Shown here: positions 1 through 8,735 of the stretch, in pieces
Layout: the number at the start of each line of letters is the position of its first letter
How positions within the stretch are numbered: the stretch's first letter is position 1
NCBI RefSeq assembly: GCF_900115285.1
Contig: NZ_FOYW01000001.1
Span: 2,701,272 to 2,765,271 of the forward strand
Direction of reading: 5' to 3'
From: Marinobacter daqiaonensis
Lineage (GTDB): Bacteria > Pseudomonadota > Gammaproteobacteria > Pseudomonadales > Oleiphilaceae
DNA length: 64,000 bases
Notes under the pieces: model-generated
Databases searched by the model: none
What the model was told of the DNA's origin: nothing
The model's input: only the letters and a program-made list of their open reading frames with translations
Made by a program: the position numbers and the translations under genes

Positions 1-152
1 ACAGCGCTATTACCCCGAGGGAGGAAGCGGCCCGCATCCTGCTGGAGGAATCCCGGGAGCAGGACCGCATTATCGGCAGCCCCAATCAGGTCGAGGCAGT
101 CTACGCAAACCTGGAGAAGCGGGCACCGAAGTTCGCTGATCCGGAAGTTTGA
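1..152 (+). CDS. Enoyl-CoA hydratase/isomerase family protein, C-terminal fragment
   Basis: The window opens inside a reading frame (codons starting at base 3) that ends with TGA at 150-152. The last residues, including AVYANLEKRAPKF, match the usual C-terminal helix of crotonase-fold enoyl-CoA hydratases, which often end in a motif like FxEKRxPxF. Only about 49 residues are visible and no catalytic region is included, so the substrate cannot be judged. The gene converges on the TRAP operon that ends at 173. Confidence 0.6.
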   Translation, partial: SAITPREEAARILLEESREQDRIIGSPNQVEAVYANLEKRAPKFADPEV

Positions 153-172
153 ATGCCCCCCGTGTCCGCCCC

Positions 173-721
173 TCAGGAGTGGTGGGTGGGCACCGGAGAA
201 ACTTTGTCTGCAGTCCTGTGATTTGGTGTATCGCGGCCTGTCGCGGTAACCCAGAATAGGCGGCACATCTCCAGCAGCATGAGGCCGAACGCGAGCGGCA
301 CCATAAGGATCACCGGCCATATGGGCCAGTGAGTCGAGCTGATCTGGAACTGCCGCCCACTTTCTGTCGACTTCCAGGCGAAATCGGTGACGTGCCACAT
401 CACCACCAGGAAGATGATGATTTCCACCAGCAGCACGAGTGACGCGAGAATTCGGTGAATCAGCGGCGGCAGTTTTGCCTGCAACATGTCGAATTTCGGG
501 AACATACCATCCCGATGGGCAAGGGGAACGGCCCAGAAGACCAGGAGAGGGAATGCCACTCGCTCGATCAGGTTATACCCACCGGGTATCAGGTCCATGT
601 TGAATACATAGCGTCCCAGAACGCTCAGCACGGTCATGATCATGATCGCGAACAGACAGAAGCCGGCTCCGACCGAGGCCAGGCCACCTTCCAGTTTGCC
701 GAGTTTTTGCCAGAATCCCAT
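173..721 (-). CDS. dctQ: TRAP transporter small permease (DctQ type)
   Basis: 182 residues with four predicted membrane segments (about 18-40, 50-66, 88-110 and 132-152), the layout of DctQ small subunits. In the inner membrane it pairs with the large permease to import a carboxylate using an ion gradient. Its ATG lies 9 bp after the stop of the large permease and is preceded by AGGGG, so it is co-translated. Gene order on the minus strand is binding protein, large permease, small permease rather than the commoner P-Q-M. Substrate unknown. Confidence 0.9.
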   Translation of the reverse strand: MGFWQKLGKLEGGLASVGAGFCLFAIMIMTVLSVLGRYVFNMDLIPGGYNLIERVAFPLLVFWAVPLAHRDGMFPKFDMLQAKLPPLIHRILASLVLLVEIIIFLVVMWHVTDFAWKSTESGRQFQISSTHWPIWPVILMVPLAFGLMLLEMCRLFWVTATGRDTPNHRTADKVSPVPTHHS

Positions 722-730
722 AAAATCCCC

Positions 731-2044
731 TTATCGCATCTGGGCGGGCAGCCAGGTCACAACGGACGGGAATACCAGCAGCAGGGCCGTTACGATAACC
801 CCCGCTGCCAAGGCGAATATCGTGGCGCCACGAAAGACCTGTGATGCCGGATGGTTAGCGGCACTGGCCGCCGCGAAACTGGCCAGACCGACCGGTGGCG
901 TCAGCAAGCCAAGTGCAATCATGGTCGAGGCACTGACCCCGAACCACAACAGGTCGATATTGGCGGCCTTCAGCAGTGGCAGAATGATGGGAACCAGCAG
1001 GACGATAACGGCGGCAGACTCCAGGAACATGCCGGCAAGGAAGAAGACTGCAAGGAGAATGATGGCCACCAGGCCGGGGTTCGCCAGCACCGGTTCCATA
1101 AACGCAATCAGTTCATTCGGCAGTCGGGAAAAGGTAAGAAACCGGGCGAAAATCTTGGCGCCAATTACCAGCATCATCAGCGCGGCGGTAACCTTCACGG
1201 AGTCGGACAGGGCCTGGAAGATATCCTGCGGGTTGACGCGGCGCATTGCGATCATGCCCATCATGGCGGTGAAGGCACCGATTGCGCCTGCTTCAGCGAC
1301 GGTAATGATGCCACCGTAAATGCCGCCGAACACCACTACCATGAGGGTGACCACGAACAGGAAGGCGTTCCGGCTCTTGCGTCGGCTGTCAGGGGCATCC
1401 GGCTCATCGGGTATGGTGCCATCTGCCTGGGCATCGCCGCGGATTTCGCCGAACACCTTAAGGCACACAACGTAGATAAGAATACACAGTACCGCGGGGC
1501 CAATGGCGCCAATGAACAGGTGGCCAATGGGCACCGACGCGAGTGAGCCATAGATGATCATGATCAGGCTGGGCGGAACGATCGCTGACAGTGATCCCGA
1601 AACCGCGGCGATACTCAGTGAAAACCTTCGGGTATAGCCCAGTTTCTCCAGCTCGGGAGAGGCCACGGCGGCCAGTGAGGCAGAACTGGCGGCACCTGAG
1701 CCGGAAACGGCGCCAAGCAGCGAACCGGTAACAATGGTGGCCACGCCCAGAGGAAAGCGACGATAACCAGACATGCGGTGACCGACCTGGAACAGATCAT
1801 TGATGATACCGCCTCGCAGCAGCATCTGGGCCATTAACAGATACAGCGGAACGATGGACAGGGAATAGATGGAGGCAGTGTAGAAAATGTCGGGACCTAT
1901 GATGCCGCCCAGTGGCCCGGTGCCTATGTAGAGCGCAATACCGACAATACCGGCCCCCAGAAGCACGGTAGCGACGTTCTGGCCCAGGGTCAGGAAGATG
2001 GCGAACCAGGCAATGACGATCCAGATAGTAGCCGTTGCAGACAC
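731..2044 (-). CDS. dctM: TRAP transporter large permease (DctM type)
   Basis: 437 residues, very hydrophobic throughout (about 12 membrane segments). It has the DctM-type stretch SGSGAASSASLAAVASPEL near residues 114-132 and the glycine-rich PPSLIMIIYGS segment that follows. It is the translocating subunit of a tripartite ATP-independent periplasmic transporter. The start used is GTG at 2044, with only a weak GGGTGA upstream; length agrees with the family (about 425-440). It lies between the binding protein and the small permease in one operon. Confidence 0.92.
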   Translation of the reverse strand: MSATATIWIVIAWFAIFLTLGQNVATVLLGAGIVGIALYIGTGPLGGIIGPDIFYTASIYSLSIVPLYLLMAQMLLRGGIINDLFQVGHRMSGYRRFPLGVATIVTGSLLGAVSGSGAASSASLAAVASPELEKLGYTRRFSLSIAAVSGSLSAIVPPSLIMIIYGSLASVPIGHLFIGAIGPAVLCILIYVVCLKVFGEIRGDAQADGTIPDEPDAPDSRRKSRNAFLFVVTLMVVVFGGIYGGIITVAEAGAIGAFTAMMGMIAMRRVNPQDIFQALSDSVKVTAALMMLVIGAKIFARFLTFSRLPNELIAFMEPVLANPGLVAIILLAVFFLAGMFLESAAVIVLLVPIILPLLKAANIDLLWFGVSASTMIALGLLTPPVGLASFAAASAANHPASQVFRGATIFALAAGVIVTALLLVFPSVVTWLPAQMR

Positions 2045-2117
2045 AGCGAATCACCCGCAGGGTTGGGAAAACGAACGTACGGCGATGGTCAGACTATCGC
2101 CGTACACACGGGCCAGA

Positions 2118-3215
2118 TCAGTTGAGCTGGAGGTATTCCGCAGCCCCTTCAGGTATTTGCCCGCCTCTAGCCATGATCAGCTCGGCCCATTGCCGGGCTG
2201 CCGCTTTTGCGGGATGACCATTGCTCTCAAGCTGTTCGATCCAGCGGATCCAGGTCTGGCTGGCTGCGTTGGACATGTGCGCCTGCATGTCTTCAGAGAG
2301 ATCCTCGATCTGCACAAATGTGGTGCCCTCTTCGCTTGTTTTCTGGCGAACGGTTATTTCCCGCTCGTCGATGTAGCGGGCGTTTTCCATGGCGATTTCC
2401 CGGGCGATGCGGTCCCATGTCTCGCGCTGTTCCTCGGTGAGCCCCTGCCAGGTTTCTTCGGTCATGGCGAGGTAGCTTTCCCAGTGGCCCATGGAAATAC
2501 CGGTAATGGCATACTCCAGAAGATCTTCAAAGGAATAGGACGGCCAGTCGGCAACTGACAGGATGGTGCCTTCCACCGTGTTCCGCGACAGAGCCTCATA
2601 GGAATCGGCACTGGTCATGGTAACCGGGGTTGCGCCCAGTTCTTCCAGCAGGATGGTGTGGAGGGGGGAGCCGGCGCGGATGGGCAGTCCCTTGATGTCG
2701 GAAGGTTCCTTCAGTTCAATGCCAGTCGTAGCCAGAGAGTAGGCGGAGGTCGCTCCCACCGGCCAGCCACGGATGCCCTTTTCACCGAGTTCATATTCAT
2801 AGAAGGATTTGCCATCTTTCAGTTCCTGCTCTGAGTCCATCAGCTCGAGCAGTGCGTCGGTGACCAGTTCCGAATTGGTTTCCAGCGTGGGTAGCTGAGT
2901 GACATCGGACAGCGGGAAGCGGCCTTCATGGTAAGGAGCCAGCAGTGGCGCGGCTACGTGGATAATGCCGTCCCTGAGGCCGCCCAGCTCCTGGCCTGGT
3001 GTCACCAGGGAGCCGGAATAGTAGGCTTCGAAGTCAATGCCGATGTCGGCGGCTTCGATCGCCTCAATGAAGGGATCCATGTGCTCCCCGCCCCAGAAAT
3101 GCTGCTGGCCGACACCGGATGAAATGCGCAGGGTTTCGGCCGATGCAGTTCCGGCAACGCCGAGGGAGCCGGCTAACAGGCCCGCGACGGTCAGTCTGAA
3201 AAGAGTGTTGTTCAT
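2118..3215 (-). CDS. dctP: TRAP transporter substrate-binding protein (DctP type)
   Basis: About 365 residues. The ATG at 3215 is chosen because a good AGGAGA site precedes it and it gives a clean signal peptide (MNNTLFRLTVAGLLAGSLG, cleavage after TASA). The periplasmic domain shows the DctP layout: APLLAPYHEGRFPLSD near 65-80 and IKGLPIRAG near 175. It captures a carboxylate substrate for the DctMQ permeases encoded directly downstream. It is clearly diverged from the four orphan binding proteins elsewhere in the window and lacks their four conserved cysteines. Confidence 0.9.
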   Translation of the reverse strand: MNNTLFRLTVAGLLAGSLGVAGTASAETLRISSGVGQQHFWGGEHMDPFIEAIEAADIGIDFEAYYSGSLVTPGQELGGLRDGIIHVAAPLLAPYHEGRFPLSDVTQLPTLETNSELVTDALLELMDSEQELKDGKSFYEYELGEKGIRGWPVGATSAYSLATTGIELKEPSDIKGLPIRAGSPLHTILLEELGATPVTMTSADSYEALSRNTVEGTILSVADWPSYSFEDLLEYAITGISMGHWESYLAMTEETWQGLTEEQRETWDRIAREIAMENARYIDEREITVRQKTSEEGTTFVQIEDLSEDMQAHMSNAASQTWIRWIEQLESNGHPAKAAARQWAELIMARGGQIPEGAAEYLQLN

Positions 3216-3343
3216 TGTGATTCTCCTGTGGACCCTGTTACGGGCCACCTGCTGTTGCATGTTGTATTTGTTGTGTGCGGCTTCCGTGCTTCCCCGGCCG
3301 TTCGGGTCAGGGGCAAGTTTCTCCGGTAAAAACGGTTGTGACT

Positions 3344-4420
3344 TCAGCTCGTCAGGCGATCGACAGACAATAACTCGGCTCCCCGGCGGCCCAGCGCAAT
3401 GGCCAGAGCCCCGACAGTGGCCGCATTCTCCGACGCAGCGTTACCGGATTCCGCACGCTTGGCGATGCCCTGGAAAATCACCGCCCAGCGGAACAGGGCG
3501 AAAGCATGGTGGAACGTGGTCAGGCCGTTACTGAACCCCGCTGCTTCAAGGTAGGTTTCTTCAAACTGCTGGCGGTCGGGGATGCCAAGGGCTTTCAGGT
3601 CAGCTCCCATCAGGCCGCCGTATTCTTCCGGCGTGATGTGCCACATGGCCGTGGCGTGGGCCAGGTCGGCCAGGGGGTGGCCCAGGGTAGACAGTTCCCA
3701 GTCCAGAACACCAACAATGCGTGGCTTGCCGGGGTGCAGCATAAGGTTGCCGATACGATAGTCACCGTGGACAAGGGTGGAGGTTTCATCGCCGTCGTCG
3801 TTTTCTTTCAGCCACTTTGCGAGTTGGTCGATCTCCGGTATCTCCCGGGTTTTGGACAGCTCCCACTGCTGGGTCCAGCGATGAATCTGGCGGGTGAAGA
3901 AGGGGCCTGTACGGCCGTAATCCTCAAGGCCCTTTTCAGCGATATCAACACAATGAAGGTTGGCCAGAACCCGGGCCTTGTGTTCATAGATTGCCGACCT
4001 GGCCTCGGGCGAGTGGTCAGGCAGGGTGCTTTCATGGAAAACCTGGCCGTGCAGTCGTTCCATGAGGTAGAACGGCGCGCCAAGTACGCTCTTGTCTTCC
4101 TCCAGCCGCACCATTGCCGGCACCGGTACCCCCGAATCAGCCAGTGCGGCCATGATGCGGTATTCCCGGTCAACCCGGTGTGCGCCGGGGAGAAGTTCCC
4201 CATTTGGGGCCTTGCGCAGCACCAGCTCACGGTCGCCAATGGTCACGAAGTAGGTGGGGTTGGACTGGCCGCCCGAGATCGGTTCGATGGAGAGATTCCG
4301 GGCGTCGATGGATGCCGGGAGCTCGTGCAGGTCCGTTTCGAGGTATCTGAGAAGTGCCGCAGGATCAAAGTCTGTCTGGCCTGCGTGCATTGAAGTCGAC
4401 TGTTGCCCGCTGGTACTCAT
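3344..4420 (-). CDS. APH-family phosphotransferase (ACAD11/LvaA-like kinase domain)
   Basis: 358 residues. It has the kinase catalytic loop HGDYRIGN, the Mg-binding VLDWE and a nucleotide-lobe GGQSNPTYFV motif, typical of the aminoglycoside-phosphotransferase-like family fused to acyl-CoA dehydrogenases in ACAD10/11. Family knowledge: LvaA of Pseudomonas putida phosphorylates 4-hydroxyacyl-CoA so the hydroxyl can be moved or eliminated. The ATG at 4420 is preferred over an upstream in-frame ATG at 4621 because the extra 67 residues are low-complexity and overlap the operators. The leader carries AACAACAA and a TCGTC-N6-GACGA box with a spaced -10. ACAD11-type dehydrogenases occur at 23238 and 49482. 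Confidence 0.85.
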   Translation of the reverse strand: MSTSGQQSTSMHAGQTDFDPAALLRYLETDLHELPASIDARNLSIEPISGGQSNPTYFVTIGDRELVLRKAPNGELLPGAHRVDREYRIMAALADSGVPVPAMVRLEEDKSVLGAPFYLMERLHGQVFHESTLPDHSPEARSAIYEHKARVLANLHCVDIAEKGLEDYGRTGPFFTRQIHRWTQQWELSKTREIPEIDQLAKWLKENDDGDETSTLVHGDYRIGNLMLHPGKPRIVGVLDWELSTLGHPLADLAHATAMWHITPEEYGGLMGADLKALGIPDRQQFEETYLEAAGFSNGLTTFHHAFALFRWAVIFQGIAKRAESGNAASENAATVGALAIALGRRGAELLSVDRLTS

Positions 4421-4523
4421 TGGAAAGGCCCTTTCGGGGGCGGATAACCCGGGGAGATCGTCCGCTGGTTTGTTGTTTTTCAGGAGTAAACCCTGAAGAT
4501 AGGCCAGGGGCCTCTGACCAAGT

Positions 4524-4541
4524 ATCGTCGCAATGGACGAT
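4524..4541 (-). promoter_or_regulatory. TCGTC-N6-GACGA box, site a
   Basis: Perfect inverted repeat ATCGTC-GCAATG-GACGAT. Read leftward, a TATCTT -10 candidate begins 28 bp after the first base of the second half-site, placing the dyad centre near -43 of the phosphotransferase transcript. Confidence 0.6.
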
Positions 4542-4583
4542 TTTTGCCCAACCGGAAAAACCGCCCAGGGAGCCCGGAATAAT

Positions 4584-4601
4584 ATCGTCGGAATGGACGA
4601 T
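4584..4601 (+). promoter_or_regulatory. TCGTC-N6-GACGA box, site b
   Basis: Perfect inverted repeat ATCGTC-GGAATG-GACGAT, exactly 60 bp from site a. It probably serves the rightward ABC operon, but the -10 at the expected spacing (around 4623, CAATCT) is poor. Confidence 0.55.
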
Positions 4602-4727
4602 TTTTTCCGGTAGTTCCCCAATCAATCTACCTGAAAGATAAAAACAACAACTAATGATCCGCTTCCGGTGGTGGCTCGCTCGGCGCGATAGCTGGAATGT
4701 GCCGGCGGATCAGACCATGGAGGCATT

Positions 4728-5540
4728 GTGAACATACTGGAAATCGACCAGCTGTCGCTGTCCTTTGGTGGCGTCAAGGCCCTCGAGGATGTCAGTCTGC
4801 GGGTTCCCAAGGACACCATCACCACCATTATTGGTCCCAACGGTGCCGGCAAGACTTCCCTGTTCAACTGTATTTCAGGCTTCTACAAGCCCCAGCAGGG
4901 TCGCATCACTTACCAGGGCAAGCCCCTGGATGGCCTCCGGCCGCCCAAACGCGCCGGCCTTGGTCTGGCCCGCACCTTCCAGAACATCGCCCTGTTCAGG
5001 GGCATGACGGTACTGGACAACATCAAGCTTGGTGCCCATGTCCATATGAAGACCGGTCTGCTTGGCTCCCTCGTCTATTTCGGCCGGGCGCGCCGGGAGG
5101 AAATGGCGGTGCGGGAGGAGGTGGAACGCCGCATCATCGATTTCCTGGAAATCGACCATATCCGACGGCAGCCGGTAGCCAATCTTCCTTACGGCCTGCA
5201 GAAGCGGGTCGAACTGGCCCGGGCCCTGGCCATGAAGCCCGAAGTGCTGATGCTGGACGAGCCGGTTGCCGGCATGAACCGGGAAGAGAAGGAGGACATG
5301 GCCCGCTTCATCCTGGACATACGGGAAGAGTGGGGCATCACCATCCTCATGGTGGAACACGATATGGGCATGGTGATGGACATCTCCGATCATATTGCCG
5401 TGCTCAATTTCGGCAAGGTCATTGCTGAAGGTGACCCCGGAACGGTGCAGAAGAACCCGGACGTGATCAAGGCCTATCTGGGCAACAGCGACATCGAGAG
5501 CCTGCGCAGGAAGCTGAACCCGAATCGGGAGGCCGCCTGA
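4728..5540 (+). CDS. ABC transporter ATP-binding protein (LivG type)
   Basis: 270 residues. Walker A GPNGAGKTS (about 36-44), the LivG-style signature LPYGLQKRVELARAL, Walker B VLMLDEP and the H-loop VEHDMG are all present. It energises a branched-chain-amino-acid-type (HAAT) importer. The start is GTG at 4728 behind GGAGG; the ATG at 4717 is out of frame and closes at once. First gene of a six-gene unit G-H-M-K-F-ligase. Linkage to an acyl-CoA ligase suggests an organic-acid substrate rather than leucine. Confidence 0.92.
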   Translation: MNILEIDQLSLSFGGVKALEDVSLRVPKDTITTIIGPNGAGKTSLFNCISGFYKPQQGRITYQGKPLDGLRPPKRAGLGLARTFQNIALFRGMTVLDNIKLGAHVHMKTGLLGSLVYFGRARREEMAVREEVERRIIDFLEIDHIRRQPVANLPYGLQKRVELARALAMKPEVLMLDEPVAGMNREEKEDMARFILDIREEWGITILMVEHDMGMVMDISDHIAVLNFGKVIAEGDPGTVQKNPDVIKAYLGNSDIESLRRKLNPNREAA

Positions 5541-6418
5541 TGGACTGGCTGTTTTTCGGTGAAATCAGCCTGGCCGGACTGGCCATGGGCGGGCTTTACG
5601 CACTGATCGCCCTGGGCTTCGTGATCATCTACAAGGCCACCCGGGTCATCAACTTTGCCATCGGCGAAATCATGATGTTCGCCGCCTACCTTTTCCTGGC
5701 GTTTGCCGGCGGCATGGAAATGTCGCCCTGGGTGGCGGTGCCGCTGGCGGTGCTCGGTGGCGCCCTGCTTGGCGGGGTGATCGAGAAGACCATGATCCGC
5801 CCGATGCTGGGGGAGTCCCCCATTGCCGTGGTCATGGTCACCATCGGTATTGCCAGTATCCTGGTGGGCCTGGTGGAGCTGATCTGGACCGCCGACCCGC
5901 AACTGTTGCCCTCCTTCCTGCCGCGGCAACCCGTGTTCATCGGCGAACTCTACCTGGCCCCCAAGATTGCCTACGGTTTCCTGATCGGAATGGCCGTGCT
6001 GGTGATCTACCTGCTCTATTTCCGCTTCTCCCGGGGCGGGGTGGCCTTGCGGGCAACGGCGTCGGACCAGGCCGCTGCCTATTCCATGGGTATCAACGTG
6101 CGCCGGGTATTCAACCTGGCCTGGGTATTCGGCTCCCTGGCGGCGTCCGTCGCCGGCATCCTGGTGGCTGCCACCGGAGGCCTGAGTCCGCAATTCGGCA
6201 TTATCGGTCTGAGTGTGCTGGTGGTGGTGATTGTGGGTGGCCTGGACAGCATTCTCGGGGCCCTGGTTGCCGGTGTGTTTATTGGCTGGCTCGAGACCGT
6301 TGCTGGCGCCTATCTGGGGGGGGAATACCGGATGCCCGCCACCTTCGCGGTGCTGGCGGTGATTCTGGTGTTCAAGCCCTATGGCCTGTTCGGCACCCAT
6401 GAAATAGAGCGAGTGTAA
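5540..6418 (+). CDS. ABC transporter permease (LivH type)
   Basis: 292 residues, hydrophobic throughout. It carries the LivH hallmark AGLAMGGLYALIALGFVIIY at the N-terminus, followed by RVINFAIGEIMMF. Its ATG overlaps the stop of the preceding gene (TGATG), indicating translational coupling. It forms half of the inner-membrane channel of the HAAT-type importer. Confidence 0.93.
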   Translation: MDWLFFGEISLAGLAMGGLYALIALGFVIIYKATRVINFAIGEIMMFAAYLFLAFAGGMEMSPWVAVPLAVLGGALLGGVIEKTMIRPMLGESPIAVVMVTIGIASILVGLVELIWTADPQLLPSFLPRQPVFIGELYLAPKIAYGFLIGMAVLVIYLLYFRFSRGGVALRATASDQAAAYSMGINVRRVFNLAWVFGSLAASVAGILVAATGGLSPQFGIIGLSVLVVVIVGGLDSILGALVAGVFIGWLETVAGAYLGGEYRMPATFAVLAVILVFKPYGLFGTHEIERV

Positions 6419-6419
6419 G

Positions 6420-7463
6420 ATGCGTATTGGTGACGCCAAACAGACCTACGTGGCCGACGAGGCCATCTGGACAACTTCGACCCAGAAGTTCTGGTTCAGT
6501 ATCCTGCTGCTGGGACTCCTGATTTTTCCATTGCTGGCCAATTCCTACCTGCTGTACCTGGGGTGCCTGGTGGGCATCGCGGTCATCAGTACCACCGGCC
6601 TGAATATCCTGACCGGCTTTACGGGCCTGATCTCCCTCGGCCAGGCGGGCTTCATGGGCGTGGGTGCCTACACCGTGGCGTGGCTGTCCACCAACACCGG
6701 GCTGCCGTTCCCCATTACCCTGCTGCTGGCGGGTTTGATGGCCGCCGCGGTGGGTTTTCTTGTGGGTTTGCCCTCACTGAGGGTAAAGGGACTGTATCTG
6801 GCCATTGCGACCCTGGCGGCCAGTGTCTTCCTGCACTTTATCTTCGCCGAGTGGGAAAGTGTCACCGGTGGCATGGAGGGGCTCAGCCTGGAGCCGGCCC
6901 ATCTGTTCGGGGTGACCTTCCGCAGCGATTTCGCCATGTACTTTCTCATTGTTCCGCTGGCGGTACTGGCGGTCCTCGCCGCCAGGAACCTGTTCCGAAC
7001 CCGCATCGGCCGGGCCTTCATCGCCATTCGCGACCGGGATATCTCGGCGGAGATCCTGGGTATCCCCCTGCTCAGGTACAAGCTGATGTCCTTTGCCCTG
7101 AGCTCCTTCTACGCGGGGGTCGCCGGGGGGCTGTTCGCCTACTTCTATCGTGTGGTGACACCGGAGAGCTTCCCGCTGACCATGTCCATCTTCTATCTGG
7201 CGGCAGTGATCGTCGGCGGCATGGGCAACCTGCTGGGGGGTATCCTGGGCGCGGCGTTCATGACCCTGGTGCCGGAAGCACTGAAATTGCTGACCGCTGC
7301 GCTGACCCCGTTTTTCCCCAACGCGCCGGTGTTCATGTCACCCATGCTGGAGATTATTTTTGGCGCCCTCATCGTGGGTTTCCTTATTTTCGAGCCCCAC
7401 GGGCTGGCAGAGATCTGGCGTCGCGTGCGCCGGTTCTTCCACCTGTGGCCATTCCGCAGCTGA
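6420..7463 (+). CDS. ABC transporter permease (LivM type)
   Basis: 347 residues with about nine membrane segments. It has the LivM motif GLISLGQAGFMGVGAY near residue 70 and a charged 25-residue N-terminal extension before the first helix. It starts immediately after the LivH-type gene and is its partner permease. Confidence 0.93.
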   Translation: MRIGDAKQTYVADEAIWTTSTQKFWFSILLLGLLIFPLLANSYLLYLGCLVGIAVISTTGLNILTGFTGLISLGQAGFMGVGAYTVAWLSTNTGLPFPITLLLAGLMAAAVGFLVGLPSLRVKGLYLAIATLAASVFLHFIFAEWESVTGGMEGLSLEPAHLFGVTFRSDFAMYFLIVPLAVLAVLAARNLFRTRIGRAFIAIRDRDISAEILGIPLLRYKLMSFALSSFYAGVAGGLFAYFYRVVTPESFPLTMSIFYLAAVIVGGMGNLLGGILGAAFMTLVPEALKLLTAALTPFFPNAPVFMSPMLEIIFGALIVGFLIFEPHGLAEIWRRVRRFFHLWPFRS

Positions 7464-7519
7464 CAGCAGCGGCGGACACAAAGACCCGACAACACCAACA
7501 AAAAGCAAGGAGAAGGCCC

Positions 7520-8728
7520 ATGTTCAACCAACTGATGCAAAAGGGTCGCCAGCTGGCCGGTATCGGCAGCCTGGTCACCGCCCTGGGACTGGCCGCACCG
7601 GCCCTGGCCCAGGACAAGGAGCCGATTGTCTTCGGGGGCTCCATTCCCCTCTCCGGTGTGTTTGCCTTTGCCGGCATACATGGCCATGCGGGACTGACGG
7701 ACTACACCGACTGGATCAACAGCCAGGGTGGTATTGATGGTCGTCCGGTCCAGTATGTCATGGAAGACACCGCCTATGAGGTGGACCGATCCGTGGCGGC
7801 CTTCAAGAAGATCACCGGCAGTTATTCCCCGCCAGTCTATTACGGTGACAGTACAGGGTTCATGAAGTCCATTGCCTCCGAACTCAACAGCATGAATTCC
7901 ATGCTGATGAGTGGTGCATCTTTCGCCACCGCCCTGACCGACAACGAACAATACCCCTACCAGTTCATCCCCGGCCCCAGCTACAGCCAGATGTTCGGCA
8001 TCATTCTGGAGTACATCGCCAGCGAGGGTGAGGGCGGTGACATGCCGACCGTGGCCTTTGTCTACAGCGACACCGAGTTCGGAAAGGACCCCATCGAGAA
8101 CAGCAAGGCCCGGGCTGCCGAACTGGGCATCGACGTGGTTGAGGAAATCGTCACCAAGCCCGGCAGTGTCGACGTGTCCGCCGAAGTACTGAAGCTGCGC
8201 CGGGTCCGCCCGGACTACGTGGTCTTCCACGGTTATGTACTGTCACCCATCAACGAGTTCATGGTGCAGATGCGCCAGATGGGCCTGGACACCAAGTTCA
8301 TGGGCACATTCTGGTCGTCCGACAAGCTGATCATCGACAAGATGGGCAAGGACGCCGACGGCTACATGGGCATCATGCCCTACAACTATTATGACGCCGA
8401 AGAGAGCGGTCCCATGCTGGACGCCCTGAGGGCCCAGGCTGAAAAGAGCGACCCGGAAGCCGGGTACCGGCCCACGGCCTACATCCAGGCCTGGTTCAAC
8501 GCCATGGTATGGACCGAGGTCATCCAGCGTACCCTGGATGCCGGCAAGGAGCTCACCGGCGACAACATGGCCGAGGCTCTGGCCTCCATCAAGGACTGGG
8601 ACACCGGCGGCATCATGGGTATTCCGGTCACGGTGAAAGACATGTCGTTCCCGGTAGGCCGTATCTGGCGGGTCAATGCCGCCGAGGGCCGCTATGAGCC
8701 GGTGTCCGACTGGATTCACCTCGACTGA
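7520..8728 (+). CDS. ABC transporter substrate-binding protein (LivK/Peripla_BP_6 type)
   Basis: 402 residues. The ATG at 7520 is chosen over an upstream frame extension because it follows AAGGAGAAGG and begins a signal peptide ending in APALAQ. The mature protein starts IVFGGSIPLSG, the usual Peripla_BP_6 opening, and contains VAFVYSDTEFGKD near residue 180. It binds the importer's substrate in the periplasm. An AACAAAAA motif just upstream (7497-7504) fits an Hfq/Crc-type site. Confidence 0.92.
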   Translation: MFNQLMQKGRQLAGIGSLVTALGLAAPALAQDKEPIVFGGSIPLSGVFAFAGIHGHAGLTDYTDWINSQGGIDGRPVQYVMEDTAYEVDRSVAAFKKITGSYSPPVYYGDSTGFMKSIASELNSMNSMLMSGASFATALTDNEQYPYQFIPGPSYSQMFGIILEYIASEGEGGDMPTVAFVYSDTEFGKDPIENSKARAAELGIDVVEEIVTKPGSVDVSAEVLKLRRVRPDYVVFHGYVLSPINEFMVQMRQMGLDTKFMGTFWSSDKLIIDKMGKDADGYMGIMPYNYYDAEESGPMLDALRAQAEKSDPEAGYRPTAYIQAWFNAMVWTEVIQRTLDAGKELTGDNMAEALASIKDWDTGGIMGIPVTVKDMSFPVGRIWRVNAAEGRYEPVSDWIHLD

Positions 8729-8735
8729 GGCCGCC

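Larger units (their letters stand above)
4421..4727. promoter_or_regulatory. Divergent regulatory region between phosphotransferase and ABC importer
   Basis: This 307-base stretch has no credible gene. It holds two perfect ATCGTC-N6-GACGAT dyads 60 bp apart. The leftward transcript has a candidate -10 TATCTT (4501-4496). AANAANAA-type motifs lie in both leaders: TTGTTGTT at 4470-4477 (AACAACAA on the minus strand) and AACAACAA at 4643-4650. The rightward operon starts with GTG at 4728 behind GGAGG. Confidence 0.6.

Noticed and set aside
6563..7519. Long N-terminal extension of the LivK-type gene
   Set aside because: It overlaps the LivM gene in another frame. The ATG at 7520 has a ribosome-binding site and begins a signal peptide.
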